The notes: generated by a model from the letters alone, not told the origin. Positions 35,594-44,694 are shown, counted from the stretch's first letter. The stretch: 64,000 bases of DNA from JBCBDX01 sp039815825 (GCA_039815825.1 JBCBYO010000002.1:62001-126000); one strand, 5' to 3'. Numbers and translations: made by a program.

Positions 35594-35621
35594 TTGGCCC
35601 GCCGGAAATTTGGCGGGCCAA
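35594..35621. terminator. hairpin between convergent doxX and MuiA-like genes
   Basis: Perfect 10-base stem TTGGCCCGCC / GGCGGGCCAA with an 8-base loop, lying between the doxX stop (35580) and the convergent MuiA-like stop (35635). Position and symmetry suggest a bidirectional terminator. A T-rich tail is weak on both strands, so efficiency is uncertain. Confidence 0.6.
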
Positions 35622-35634
35622 CAAAATCTGACTT

Positions 35635-37308
35635 TTATTGAACCTGGCTTATCTGCACGTCACCCGGCCAGGTAACGCGGTAGCCGACGCGAATGGTTTC
35701 CTCGCCGCCTACTGGCAAATCATAGTCGAACGCGAGCACCCCACGTTGCCCATCGACATCGGTCTCTGAAGCTTGGGTGCCTTCGCGCAATGCCTCAATT
35801 AAAATATCCTCGTGATCACTGACCGGAATTCGGTCAATAATCCGCACGGGCATCACAAAATCATGATTGTTGGCGATGCGGATGTCGGCGATCCGCATTT
35901 CTACGTTCGAAGAGACCAAAATACCGGTCTCGCCCGTTTTACGGTCACGCTCAACTCGCTCAACATGGATCCGATCATCAGCACCAAAACCCAGCTGATG
36001 AGTTTCACCCGGCGTCAACAAAGGCATTTGACCGCGTCCAATATACGTACCGTCGCGGTTAAGAAGAACGTCACCTGGTAGATAGGTCAACTCACCGGCA
36101 AGCTCGAACTCGGCCATCAGATAAGCAGTTGGATCGAGGCGCGGAACGCTCAAGGCGCTAACATCGACAGACCATTGATCAACACCAAGCAGGACAGACT
36201 TTGCTTCTTGGCTATTGGCGACACTAACTCGGTCAGCGATTTTATAACTGGCGTTAAAGCCACCTGTTTCCATCGCGCTCACTTCTTCTGCAATTGCCTG
36301 CGGCACCGGAGCCGCCTCGGCCATATCGGCACTTGTGCCGACGCCGCCAGCTTCCATGGACATGATCGTCGAGTTTTGACGACGAACAAGCTTTTCGCTT
36401 CGATCGTACAAAACAGGAGGTTGTCGAACATCCAAAACGTTGGCTTGCAGTTGAGGGGCCTGGGTCGCAGCGGTTGGCCGGGCTGTCGACAATGTCAGCG
36501 CCACGTCATCCCAGCTTTCTTGCGTAGACTGTGTCACCAAAGCGCGCCGCTTGATGCCAATATCGATGTTCTCAACACCATCTTCCAACGACAAGTTGGC
36601 ATCATAAATCGCCCGCCAGCCAGCCTCCCGCACATTGTATTTTATATCAAAACCGGCATCCGCCTCGGCGGTGGCAGAAACGGCGATTTCCACAATCGTG
36701 CGCTCCTCGCGTTTGGGTGCCAGAAGCGAAAGCTGAGCACGCAACCGGTCGACTTCTTTTTGAGCCTCACGCTGCGCCACTCGCGTTGCGGACTTTTGCT
36801 TGCTTAACGTGGCAAGCTCATCGGCAACAACGGAGAGCGTATCAGACAATGCTGAACCGGAAACGGCCATAGCGCCGATCCCTTCACCAGACGACTTTTG
36901 AACCAACAGCTGCAATAAGTCTCGACGAACCTGGATATCCGCCTGCTCTTGGTTCAGTGATCCCAGAAGATCATCGAGCTCCTCCAACCGCGATTCCAGC
37001 CTTTGGCGATCAGCATCGGTCCCGCCACTAGCAACGATCACCGTGCGCACATCGACACCAATAATAGACAGTTGCGCCGTTGCTGAACCCGTTACCCGAA
37101 CACTTGCGGGGTCAATGTTGGCAGGCAAATCGTCAATGACAACGACATGGTCCCCGGCGCTGATGTCGAGGACGGACTTACGCGTAACTTGTGCGCCGGT
37201 TGGGAACACCGTCACTGCGTCAATCTTGCTGTCAGGCTCAAATGTTGCCGCCATAACATTTGGAACAGCTGCCGATGCCATCAGCGCGGCAAGAAGTAAT
37301 CGTGTCAT
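35635..37308 (-). CDS. MuiA-like DUF4139/DUF4140 protein, exported
   Basis: The 557-residue protein has a signal peptide (MTRLLLAALMASAAVPNVMA), the DUF4140-type N-terminus KIDAVTVFPTGAQVTRKSVLDISAG, a coiled-coil middle (QRLESRLEELDDLLGSLNQEQ), and the DUF4139 beta-rich region with YNVREAGWRAIYDANL and SWDDVALTLSTARPT. Family members are called mucoidy inhibitor A-like; the biochemical role is unknown. It sits on the minus strand between cob units with its own roughly 110-base upstream gap. Confidence 0.85.
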   Translation of the reverse strand: MTRLLLAALMASAAVPNVMAATFEPDSKIDAVTVFPTGAQVTRKSVLDISAGDHVVVIDDLPANIDPASVRVTGSATAQLSIIGVDVRTVIVASGGTDADRQRLESRLEELDDLLGSLNQEQADIQVRRDLLQLLVQKSSGEGIGAMAVSGSALSDTLSVVADELATLSKQKSATRVAQREAQKEVDRLRAQLSLLAPKREERTIVEIAVSATAEADAGFDIKYNVREAGWRAIYDANLSLEDGVENIDIGIKRRALVTQSTQESWDDVALTLSTARPTAATQAPQLQANVLDVRQPPVLYDRSEKLVRRQNSTIMSMEAGGVGTSADMAEAAPVPQAIAEEVSAMETGGFNASYKIADRVSVANSQEAKSVLLGVDQWSVDVSALSVPRLDPTAYLMAEFELAGELTYLPGDVLLNRDGTYIGRGQMPLLTPGETHQLGFGADDRIHVERVERDRKTGETGILVSSNVEMRIADIRIANNHDFVMPVRIIDRIPVSDHEDILIEALREGTQASETDVDGQRGVLAFDYDLPVGGEETIRVGYRVTWPGDVQISQVQ

Positions 37309-37416
37309 TTCAATGTCTCCAATTGAATAGGAGCGCTATCAGTTGGACCAAAACATGGCCGTAAAACGACACTTCACCGAATATTTCGATATTTCATAAC
37401 GAGCGAGCACAAGGCC

Positions 37417-38193
37417 TTACGCGCGATTCGCCTTCTTGCCCACGTTTCGCAGCACATGGCTGAAGTCGGCATTGTAGAGATCGCTATCGCGGAAAGTAAC
37501 CTCGCCGAATACCTTGCCAACCAACACCAGTGCAGTGCGTGTGATCTTAGCTTTGCGCACTTCCTGTTTCATCTCTGCAAGAGTGGTACGAATGTAGAGC
37601 TCATCCGGCCAAGTTGCGCGGTAAGCAATAACGACTGGGCAATCAGCGCCATAATAAGGTTCAAGCGCGTTAAAGATGTAATCCAGGTTTCGGATCGACA
37701 AATGGATCGCCAACGTCGCCTTGGACTGGCCGAGTATTTCCAACTGCTCGCCTTCGGGCATGGACGACGCCTTCATCCCCGTGCGAGTCGCTATCACGGT
37801 TTGCGCAATCTCAGGCAATGTGAGTTCGTTTTTTAACTGCGCAGCGGCGGCGGCAAACGCGGGCACGCCCGGCGTGACATCATAATCAATTCCAGCAGTA
37901 TCAAGCCGTCGCATCTGTTCGGCTACCGCGCCGTAGATGGAAGGGTCGCCGGAATGAACGCGCGCCACGTCTTTACCCTCACGATGGGCCTGCTCGATAA
38001 CTTCCATGATCTGATCTAAATGCATGGGTGCGGTGTCCATAACAAGCGCATCATCAGGCGCAGCCTTGACAATTTCTTCTGGAACAAGGGAACCGGCATA
38101 AAGGCAAACCGGACAGTTTTCGATTAGGCGAAGACCGCGCACCGTAATCAAATCGGGCGCGCCGGGCCCAGCGCCAATAAAGTGAACTGTCAT
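37417..38193 (-). CDS. cobM: precorrin-4 C11-methyltransferase
   Basis: The 258-residue CobM/CbiF has VHFIGAGPGAPDLITVRGLRLI, YAGSLVPEEIV, RVHSGDPSIYGAVAEQM, YDVTPGVPAFAAAAAQL and the C-terminal KITRTALVLVGKVFG. It adds the C11 methyl group. It is the last gene of the eight-gene minus-strand operon and overlaps the cbiG/cobJ fusion by 4 bases. Confidence 0.95.
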   Translation of the reverse strand: MTVHFIGAGPGAPDLITVRGLRLIENCPVCLYAGSLVPEEIVKAAPDDALVMDTAPMHLDQIMEVIEQAHREGKDVARVHSGDPSIYGAVAEQMRRLDTAGIDYDVTPGVPAFAAAAAQLKNELTLPEIAQTVIATRTGMKASSMPEGEQLEILGQSKATLAIHLSIRNLDYIFNALEPYYGADCPVVIAYRATWPDELYIRTTLAEMKQEVRKAKITRTALVLVGKVFGEVTFRDSDLYNADFSHVLRNVGKKANRA

Positions 38194-40013
38194 TGCATTT
38201 TCGTCCCTTGTTTACCGCTATAACCACGCGGGGTGTAAACCCATTCACAGCCATCACCGGTTTTGACCGTGCGGCTGTCTGATGACCCGACAATCACCAC
38301 CGTCAGCATGTCGACATCATCCACCTGCAAGTCACCAAGCGGAACAAGTCTTACCGTCTCGCCTTCCCGGCCCAAATTCGTCGCCAACACAACCGGCGTA
38401 TCAGGCGGCCGGTGGTTCAACAATTCATCGCGGGCCCACGCCAATTGCGTGCGGCGCTTTTTTGATACGGGGTTATAAAAGGCGATGACAAAATCGCCCT
38501 CACCCGCCGCCCGCACGCGACGTTGAATATCATCCCAAGGCGTCAACAAATCAGATAGCGAGATCGTGCAAAAGTCATGCCCCAGCGGCGCACCGGCGCG
38601 CGCAGCCGCACCTTGCAGAGCGGAGATGCCCGGCGCATTGACAACCTCAATACGCTTGGCCGCGTCTGACACGCCGTCTTTCTCGATGAGTTCATAGACC
38701 AGCGTTGCCATAGCATAGATACCGGCATCGCCAGAACAGACGAGCGCGACCGTCTTGCCGGTGCCCGCTAACTCCATGGCGTGACGGACACGATCCTCTT
38801 CCTTACCAAGGTTGAAATCATGACGCGTCTTCCTGCTCGAGATGTCTTCAATCAAATCCAGGTAGAGCGAATAACCGACAAGATCGGTGGCCTGCCCGAT
38901 CATTCGGGTGACCTCGGGCGAGCGCCAACCAGAACTGCCCGGGCCTATGCCAACGACGTACAGGACACCGCGTCCCCGACCCGGTAGATCGGATTTCACA
39001 AATGGCGACGGCGCCCGGGCAATCGCCACCGTCGCGCGGGTAGATTTGGTCTTGGCAACGATCAAAGAACCATCTGGTCCTGCTGCCGCCAGCGCCGAAC
39101 CCTCGGCGACACCATGGCATCCCACTTCCTTGAAAACCACATCCGATGGAGTTGCCAGACGCGGCGTCTCAGCTTCAAGCGTCGGCGCATCGAAGAGCTG
39201 AAGTGGTGCGTTGAGCCAGCGCGCAACCTCATTAATCGCGGTCTCGTCAGCCTTAAGGTCGATTGAACATACGCAGCCAACCGATTCTTTTGCCAAGGAA
39301 TTTTCCGCTAGAACTTGTTGAATCAAATTCTGAACTTCCGTTAAGGAAGCGCCGCGCTCGCAACCAATCCCAAGCGTCAAATTCCTGGGGTGATAGACCA
39401 ACCGACTAGGTCCGCCGACCACATCGCCATCCGTCACAATAATTTCGTGGGTCGCACCATCGGAGACCGGCAGCTCGGTGCCGGAAAGCCAATCGGCATC
39501 ACCGCTCAACTTCACATATGCACCCGCCACCAAGTCCGCCATAAAGACTTTTGCATCGCCCGGATTGGCCAAAACATAGCCTTCGGGCGGCGCGTCCAAG
39601 GCAACTCCAAAACGGACATCACCCGCCGTGGTAATCGAAGCATCGACGTTAAAAGAAGCCGCGATAGTGCGTGCCAAATCATTGGCGCCATGATGCCCTC
39701 CCAGCAGCGGCACCACCGCGCTACCGTCGTCCGCGATTGCGACAACAGGTGGCCCACTTTGCTTGTCATCGAGTACCGGCGCGAGAAGACGAATGATGGC
39801 GCCAGAAGCCATGACTGCGATGATCGGCACGCCGCTTTGAAAAAGGGCCTGCATATGCGGCTTTGCCGCATCGAATAGGTGAAGGTCCGCGTTCCCCTCT
39901 GAAAAGCGGGAACCCAGAGCATGGATCGCACCGCCCACTGAAGTTTGGATTTTCCGCGCTACATTGAGCGCGCTGGGTGATAAAATGATGATGGCGGGAA
40001 CAGTGGTCTTCAA
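38190..40013 (-). CDS. cobJ: CbiG-CobJ fusion (cobalt-precorrin-5A hydrolase-type domain + precorrin-3B C17-methyltransferase)
   Basis: This 607-residue protein has three parts. Residues about 50-210 are the CbiG N-terminal and middle region (VMASGAIIRLLAPVLDDKQSGPPVV, LLGGHHGANDLAR). About 213-335 is the CbiG C-terminal/CobE-like domain (LTLGIGCERGASLTEV, SIDLKADE). About 350-600 is CobJ (VVGIGPGSSGWRSPEV, CSGDAGIYAMATLVYE, PGISALQGAAARAGAPLGHDFC, FYNPVSKKRR). CobJ contracts the ring by C17 methylation; CbiG opens the cobalt-pathway lactone. The fusion mixes cobalt-early and cobalt-late parts. It overlaps cobM and cobI by 4 bases each. Confidence 0.93.
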   Translation of the reverse strand: MKTTVPAIIILSPSALNVARKIQTSVGGAIHALGSRFSEGNADLHLFDAAKPHMQALFQSGVPIIAVMASGAIIRLLAPVLDDKQSGPPVVAIADDGSAVVPLLGGHHGANDLARTIAASFNVDASITTAGDVRFGVALDAPPEGYVLANPGDAKVFMADLVAGAYVKLSGDADWLSGTELPVSDGATHEIIVTDGDVVGGPSRLVYHPRNLTLGIGCERGASLTEVQNLIQQVLAENSLAKESVGCVCSIDLKADETAINEVARWLNAPLQLFDAPTLEAETPRLATPSDVVFKEVGCHGVAEGSALAAAGPDGSLIVAKTKSTRATVAIARAPSPFVKSDLPGRGRGVLYVVGIGPGSSGWRSPEVTRMIGQATDLVGYSLYLDLIEDISSRKTRHDFNLGKEEDRVRHAMELAGTGKTVALVCSGDAGIYAMATLVYELIEKDGVSDAAKRIEVVNAPGISALQGAAARAGAPLGHDFCTISLSDLLTPWDDIQRRVRAAGEGDFVIAFYNPVSKKRRTQLAWARDELLNHRPPDTPVVLATNLGREGETVRLVPLGDLQVDDVDMLTVVIVGSSDSRTVKTGDGCEWVYTPRGYSGKQGTKMQ

Positions 40014-40726
40014 ACGTCCGCCCTTTGCGTTTTTCGTTGGACAATAATCATCGAGAAATATGGCACGTTCCGCTCACCCAGCTCGGCCAGCGGACACGTA
40101 AACTCAGCGCCATCAATTGTCACCCGCTCCGCATAGTGAGCGCAATCAAGCAGGCTCATCTCGTCCAGCAAGGCAATGATACGCTTGGCGTGTCGGCCCA
40201 CCTTCATGATCACCGTGACATCAGCTGCTTCGATTTGCGCACGCAATGAAGCGTCCTCATTCGGGCCGGGAACAACCGTGAGAACATCATTACGGGAGAC
40301 GAGCGGGAGGCCGAGCACCGCCGAACTGGCGAGGGGCGAGGTCACGCCCGGCACCACCTCACAATGATACCGATCTGCCAACCGGTCATGCACATACATG
40401 TAGGACCCATAGAAAAATGGATCGCCTTCACACAAAAGAACCACGTCCTTGCCTGCATCAAGCTGTGACGCAATTTCCGCAGCGGCACGGTCATAGACCT
40501 CCGCAGCCGGATAGCGTTCCGAGCGCATCGGTATAATGATCGGTATCTCAATCTTACCGGGATGCAGCATGTCGCTGACAATCGAACGGGCAAAGCTTTC
40601 ACCACTATCAGGTGCCGGATAAGCAATCACCGGCGCACCCGTGATCAAGCGAAATGCGCGTAACGTAATCAAGTCGGGCGCGCCGGGTCCAACACCGACG
40701 CCGTGGAGCGTACCGGGCACCATCAT
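40010..40726 (-). CDS. cobI: precorrin-2 C20-methyltransferase
   Basis: The 238-residue CobI/CbiL has GVGVGPGAPDLITLRAFRLI, VLLCEGDPFFYGSYMYVHDRL, VVPGVTSPLASSAVLGLPLV and VIMKVGRH. It makes precorrin-3A by C20 methylation. ATG 40726 was chosen: it overlaps the cobL stop (ATGA) and gives MMVPGTLHGVGVGPG. Further upstream codons are cobL read out of frame. Confidence 0.95.
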   Translation of the reverse strand: MMVPGTLHGVGVGPGAPDLITLRAFRLITGAPVIAYPAPDSGESFARSIVSDMLHPGKIEIPIIIPMRSERYPAAEVYDRAAAEIASQLDAGKDVVLLCEGDPFFYGSYMYVHDRLADRYHCEVVPGVTSPLASSAVLGLPLVSRNDVLTVVPGPNEDASLRAQIEAADVTVIMKVGRHAKRIIALLDEMSLLDCAHYAERVTIDGAEFTCPLAELGERNVPYFSMIIVQRKTQRADV

Positions 40727-41925
40727 TGTCGCTTTTCCCAGTACCATTGCGTGACCGGCATGGACGGCTTCCAACCGTGAAAAGGACCAACGGGCGTCGC
40801 GGCCTCAACGGAGATGCGTTGCAATTCACCACCATGCTTTTCGAAAGCGGCTAGTAATACCGCTTCGCTTTCCAGTGTCACCGCATGGGCCACGAGCCGA
40901 CCAAAGGGTGTCATCGCATCGAGACAAACGTCGATGGTTTTTTCTTCCAGACCGCCACCGATGAAAACTGCATCTGGCGATGGTTGACCGTCAAGGCAAT
41001 CCGGCGCGGTGCCATCGATCAATTGTAGCTTCGGCGTGCCAAGCTGCAACGCGTTCTGTAGCGCCATTGCCCGGCGATCCACTTTCGGCTCAAAACCGAT
41101 AGCCATCGCCTCCGGCGCACCGCGCATCCACTCCACCGCGATTGAGCCACAGCCGCAGCCAATATCCCAAAGCAAGTGCCCGCGCAGCGGCAGCAACTTC
41201 GCAAGCGCGAGTGCCCGCGCGGTGCGTTTGGTCATCTTGCCATCATGAACAAAGGCGTCGTCCGGCAGCCCGGCCCGGGGCAGTATCTGCGCATCGCTCG
41301 AAGCGACACACTCAACCGCCAGCGTATGAAAATCGGGCACATCGGCGTGGGCGTTATCCGCGACCATCTCGATCCGCTGCTCGCTCGGGCCGCCGAGCGC
41401 TGCCAACACATGCAGGTATGATCCGCCAAACCCACGCTCACGCAACAGCGCAGCCACGTCAGTCACCGATGTGCGATCTTTGGTCAAAACCAAAAGACGG
41501 GCTCCCGGCGCAAAGTAGGGCACAATCTGCTCTGTCGCCCGGCCATGCACCGTCAATGTTTCAACATCAGCCAACGACCAACCCATGCGGGCGGCGGCCC
41601 ACTGAAAAGCCGATAGCTGCGGATGAAACACAATCTCCTGCGCATCAATCGACTTGAGGATACGGGCACCGACGGAATACCAAAGCGGATCGCCCGTCAC
41701 GAGCACCACAACACGCTTGCCTTTTTGCGCGCAAATAACATCGATCATCGCGTCAAACGGTGACGGCCAGGCAAGGCGCTCGGCCTTTGTGTTAGAGGTG
41801 AGCGCATGATGCCGATCACCACCGATGATCACTTCGGCATCGGCCACCAAACCACGCGCGATTTTGGACAGGCCATCAAGCCCATCTTCGCCGATACCGA
41901 TAATGTGCAGCCAAGGATCACTCAT
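40723..41925 (-). CDS. cobL: precorrin-6Y C5,15-methyltransferase (decarboxylating), CbiE-CbiT fusion
   Basis: The 400-residue CobL starts with a CbiE-type domain (MSDPWLHIIGIGEDGLDGLS, VLVTGDPLWYSVGARIL, FHPQLSAFQWAAARMGW). The C-terminal CbiT half has a SAM site (HLLWDIGCGCGSIAVEWMRGAPEAMAIGFEP) and DAVFIGGGLEE. It methylates C5 and C15 and removes the acetate carboxyl. It overlaps cobH by 4 bases upstream and cobI by 4 downstream. Confidence 0.95.
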   Translation of the reverse strand: MSDPWLHIIGIGEDGLDGLSKIARGLVADAEVIIGGDRHHALTSNTKAERLAWPSPFDAMIDVICAQKGKRVVVLVTGDPLWYSVGARILKSIDAQEIVFHPQLSAFQWAAARMGWSLADVETLTVHGRATEQIVPYFAPGARLLVLTKDRTSVTDVAALLRERGFGGSYLHVLAALGGPSEQRIEMVADNAHADVPDFHTLAVECVASSDAQILPRAGLPDDAFVHDGKMTKRTARALALAKLLPLRGHLLWDIGCGCGSIAVEWMRGAPEAMAIGFEPKVDRRAMALQNALQLGTPKLQLIDGTAPDCLDGQPSPDAVFIGGGLEEKTIDVCLDAMTPFGRLVAHAVTLESEAVLLAAFEKHGGELQRISVEAATPVGPFHGWKPSMPVTQWYWEKRQ

Positions 41926-42545
41926 TTCAGCTGCCCCGCCAAAGCGTTGACGACCGACGATGCCATCGCACTGCCGCCACGGCGGCCGTGAACGGTGATG
42001 AATTGGCTGCCGCGCGGATTCTCCGCCAGCGCTTCTTTACTCTCAATGGCACCGACAAAGCCAACTGGAATGCCGACAATAAGCGCCGGTTTTCCGGCGC
42101 CTTCATCGATCCGCTCAAGCAACCTGAAAAGCGCTGTCGGCGCATTGCCGATCACACATATCGAACCATCCAAATTTTCCCAAAGCTCGACGGCCGCGGC
42201 GCTACGCGTGGTTTGCATGCGCTTGCCCAGCTCGGCAGCGCGCGGATCGTTGAGGGTACAAACCAGTGAACAATCATCGGGCAAGGCACTGGTGATAATC
42301 CCAGCCTTAACCATCTCGACATCGCAGTAAATAGCGCACCCGGACCGAACACCGGCAAGACCAGCTTCGGCAGCGCCGTCACTGAACGCGAGATCATCAA
42401 CAATGTCGGTCAAACCACAGGCGTGGATCAGTCGGGTGACAACACGCGCCATCGGCGCAGAATAGGTAGACAGATCAACTTCGTGCTCAATGGTGGCAAA
42501 GGATTGCGCATAAATGGCAGCAGGATCGCGAAGATATTCACTCAT
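41922..42545 (-). CDS. cobH: precorrin-8X methylmutase
   Basis: The 207-residue CobH/CbiC starts MSEYLRDPAAIYAQSFATIE, then VVTRLIHACGLTDIVDDLAFS (catalytic His region), DVEMVKAGI, IGNAPTALFRLLERI and IVGIPVGFVGAIESKEAL. It shifts the C11 methyl to C12, giving hydrogenobyrinic acid or the cobalt equivalent. ATG 42545 was chosen for its 4-base overlap with the preceding gene's stop. Confidence 0.96.
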   Translation of the reverse strand: MSEYLRDPAAIYAQSFATIEHEVDLSTYSAPMARVVTRLIHACGLTDIVDDLAFSDGAAEAGLAGVRSGCAIYCDVEMVKAGIITSALPDDCSLVCTLNDPRAAELGKRMQTTRSAAAVELWENLDGSICVIGNAPTALFRLLERIDEGAGKPALIVGIPVGFVGAIESKEALAENPRGSQFITVHGRRGGSAMASSVVNALAGQLK

Positions 42546-43396
42546 GCGGCATGCCCCGCCCCGACAATCCAACCCTCTTCGGTCAGCACAGCCGGTTCGT
42601 CCGGCCCCTCTAGCATCGCCTTGAAATCCCCCGCCTGATCCAATTCGGCAAATCGTTCGGCAATGGTGCGCACCTGTGCCGCGTCAAGTACCTCATCGGC
42701 TTGCGCTGTCACGTCAAACAAAGACGGATAGATCTCCGCAACTGTGACGGTCCGCGAGAAATCAGCGGCAAAACGCGTCTCGAACGGCCAGATCGCGATG
42801 TCATCCGCAAACCGGCCGCGCAACTTTTGAAGATGCGCAATTCCGAGCAGCGATTGGCTACCGACTGACCCGGTTGTGAACAGCTTCCAGATGGGTTGGG
42901 CTTTGGTTGCTAAACGCTCCACACGGCGCCGCTCAGCAAACTGATCAAAAGCAAAAGTGCTCTTCGTTGGTGTAAGCCCGTCATAGCTCTGACTCGGGGG
43001 GCATCCCCAAAACGGCCCATTTCCGTCGAAGAATGTTTGGTTGATTTTCGCGGCGACTTGAAACCTGTTTGACCTATTGCCGGCGTCATCGGATATTGTT
43101 GAAGCGATATGCGCCCAAATGGACTGCCATCCAGGCTTGCCGGTTACAACTTTCGCTGCCCCCGCGGGCCAACCGAACGCAAAATCAAAGCCTGCAAACA
43201 AACGCTTTCCGTCAGCAATCGCAGCTTGGCATTCAGCAGCAACCATCTCCATCGCCTCGCTACGGGTGGGCGGATTTTCCAGCCACACTAAACAATCGCC
43301 GTCATGCAAAGCGATCCATATGGAATCCTTGCCTGACTTCGGTTTGTTTGCCGCAGACCAATCCACTATCAAATAGCTGTCGAAAAGCGCGCCCAA
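42542..43396 (-). CDS. DUF429-like (RNase H-fold) protein in the cob operon
   Basis: The 284-residue protein starts YLIVDWSAANKPKSGKDSIWIAL, a first beta hairpin with an acidic residue as in RNase H-like folds, followed by LFAGFDFAFGWPAG and IAIWPFETRF...VAEIYPSLFDV, which recall DUF429. It has no known corrin-pathway role that I can name. A TTG start at 43396 is inferred: it lies 3 bases beyond the cbiX stop with AAGGG upstream, and no closer ATG exists. Its stop overlaps cobH, so it is an obligate member of the operon transcript. Confidence 0.7.
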   Translation of the reverse strand: MGALFDSYLIVDWSAANKPKSGKDSIWIALHDGDCLVWLENPPTRSEAMEMVAAECQAAIADGKRLFAGFDFAFGWPAGAAKVVTGKPGWQSIWAHIASTISDDAGNRSNRFQVAAKINQTFFDGNGPFWGCPPSQSYDGLTPTKSTFAFDQFAERRRVERLATKAQPIWKLFTTGSVGSQSLLGIAHLQKLRGRFADDIAIWPFETRFAADFSRTVTVAEIYPSLFDVTAQADEVLDAAQVRTIAERFAELDQAGDFKAMLEGPDEPAVLTEEGWIVGAGHAA

Positions 43397-43399
43397 AGC

Positions 43400-44509
43400 C
43401 TACCCTTTTTGGAGCGTCTTTGGCCCCAGCGGATGGTCGGCCTGTGGGTAGGGATGATGATGGTGGTGGTGATGCCCGTGATCATGGGGATGATCGTGCG
43501 TATGCTGATGTGAATGAACCGGCGTCCAGACCAAGCCATGCTTCTTGCAGAACTCTTCATCCCGGCATGATGCATCACAGTCACCATTGCACGGGCAGTT
43601 TTCGGGCGCACCGCCAACACCTTCGACATGGTGATGGTGACTTTCCTGCGCTAGGCCAACCTCAGCTTCAAAGCCGAGTACTTGTTCGCGATATTTGCAC
43701 ATCTGGCAGTTCATATTGTTTGAACCCTCCAGAATTTCGCGCACCCGCTCGACCATCGTGTCGATAACAAGTTCATGATCGTTCAGATAGCCTGCCTTCA
43801 CAAACTCTATGTCCGTGTTTCCTGCGGCCACTTCATCGGTTTGCGAGAAAATGCGTTTGACCAACACGCCCGTGAATAGAAAATACGGGAAAACGACGAT
43901 ACGTTTGTAACCAAGGTTTGCCACATGCTCGAGCGCCGGTTTGACTAAAGGAAACGTGACGCCCGAATAAGCGGTTTCACCCCAACCAAAGCCCATGCCT
44001 TCCCACAACATGCGCATGACCTTTGAAACATTGGAATTTGCATCGGGATCAGAAGCCCCACGCCCTACAACAACCAGCATCGTGTCATGAAGGCTATCAC
44101 CTTCTTTCCACCCTTGGGCCTTCAAACCTTCCTCAATCCGAGCCGCAGCGGCGCGGATCATGCGTAAATCGATGCCAAGTTCACGGCCATAATCGACTGT
44201 AATATCAGGGTTCATCGCCTGATAGGCATTAAGGACAGAAGGGATATCATTCTTGGCATGGCCGGCAGCAAACAGCATACCGGGGACCGCCAAAATATGG
44301 TTCGCACCTTGTGCTTTGAGCGCGTCCAAACCTTGATGGATCACGGGGTTGGCGAATTCCAGATAGCCATAATCCACGGGCACCGACGGAAAGCGTTCGC
44401 GTAGCCTCTCAGCCAAACGCGCGAACTGATCGACAGCGTTTTTGTTACGGCTGCCATGGCCGCAAATCATAACGCCGTAGCGTTTACCTTCAGGTGCATT
44501 ATCGAACAT
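43400..44509 (-). CDS. cbiX: sirohydrochlorin cobaltochelatase CbiX, two-domain with Cys- and His-rich tail
   Basis: The 369-residue CbiX has a first chelatase half with VMICGHGSRNKNAVDQF (His ligand) and AVPGMLFAAGHAKNDIP, and a second half with MLVVVGRGASDPDANSNVSK and FPYFLFTGVLVKRIF. A MNCQMCKYREQVLGFE segment (MxCxxC, linked to an Fe-S centre in long CbiX proteins) follows. Then come a Cys-rich stretch and a His-rich end with seven consecutive His. It inserts cobalt early, into sirohydrochlorin. ATG 44509 overlaps the upstream small gene's stop; longer readings are out-of-frame shadow. Confidence 0.92.
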   Translation of the reverse strand: MFDNAPEGKRYGVMICGHGSRNKNAVDQFARLAERLRERFPSVPVDYGYLEFANPVIHQGLDALKAQGANHILAVPGMLFAAGHAKNDIPSVLNAYQAMNPDITVDYGRELGIDLRMIRAAAARIEEGLKAQGWKEGDSLHDTMLVVVGRGASDPDANSNVSKVMRMLWEGMGFGWGETAYSGVTFPLVKPALEHVANLGYKRIVVFPYFLFTGVLVKRIFSQTDEVAAGNTDIEFVKAGYLNDHELVIDTMVERVREILEGSNNMNCQMCKYREQVLGFEAEVGLAQESHHHHVEGVGGAPENCPCNGDCDASCRDEEFCKKHGLVWTPVHSHQHTHDHPHDHGHHHHHHHPYPQADHPLGPKTLQKG

Positions 44510-44694
44510 TAATTGGTCCGCCGCTTGGCAAAACGCACAGCAACACCGCCAATAAAAATAGCCACAGCTACCAATGCTGCCGCAACAGCAACCCAATGCG
44601 AATGACCATCCTGGGCAGTAAGATGCCCGCCATGGGCAAAAGAGGCCGATACACTGGTGGCTGAGAAAAAGGTGGCTGTAGAAAGGCGTTTCAT
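44509..44694 (-). CDS. small His-containing membrane protein (DUF6732-like)
   Basis: The 61-residue protein has an N-terminal signal-like segment, a His motif (FAHGGHLTAQDGHSHW), then one transmembrane helix (VAVAAALVAVAIFIGGVAV) and a basic tail. This arrangement fits the DUF6732 family as I remember it, often found beside cobalt or B12 genes. It overlaps cbiX by one to three bases and leads the long cob operon. A role in cobalt uptake or sensing is inference from His content and position. Confidence 0.68.
   Translation of the reverse strand: MKRLSTATFFSATSVSASFAHGGHLTAQDGHSHWVAVAAALVAVAIFIGGVAVRFAKRRTN

Noticed and set aside
43069..43767. 232-codon plus-strand frame across the DUF429-like and cbiX genes
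   Set aside because: It is a shadow of two tightly coupled minus-strand genes, with low-complexity Arg/Pro/His content.
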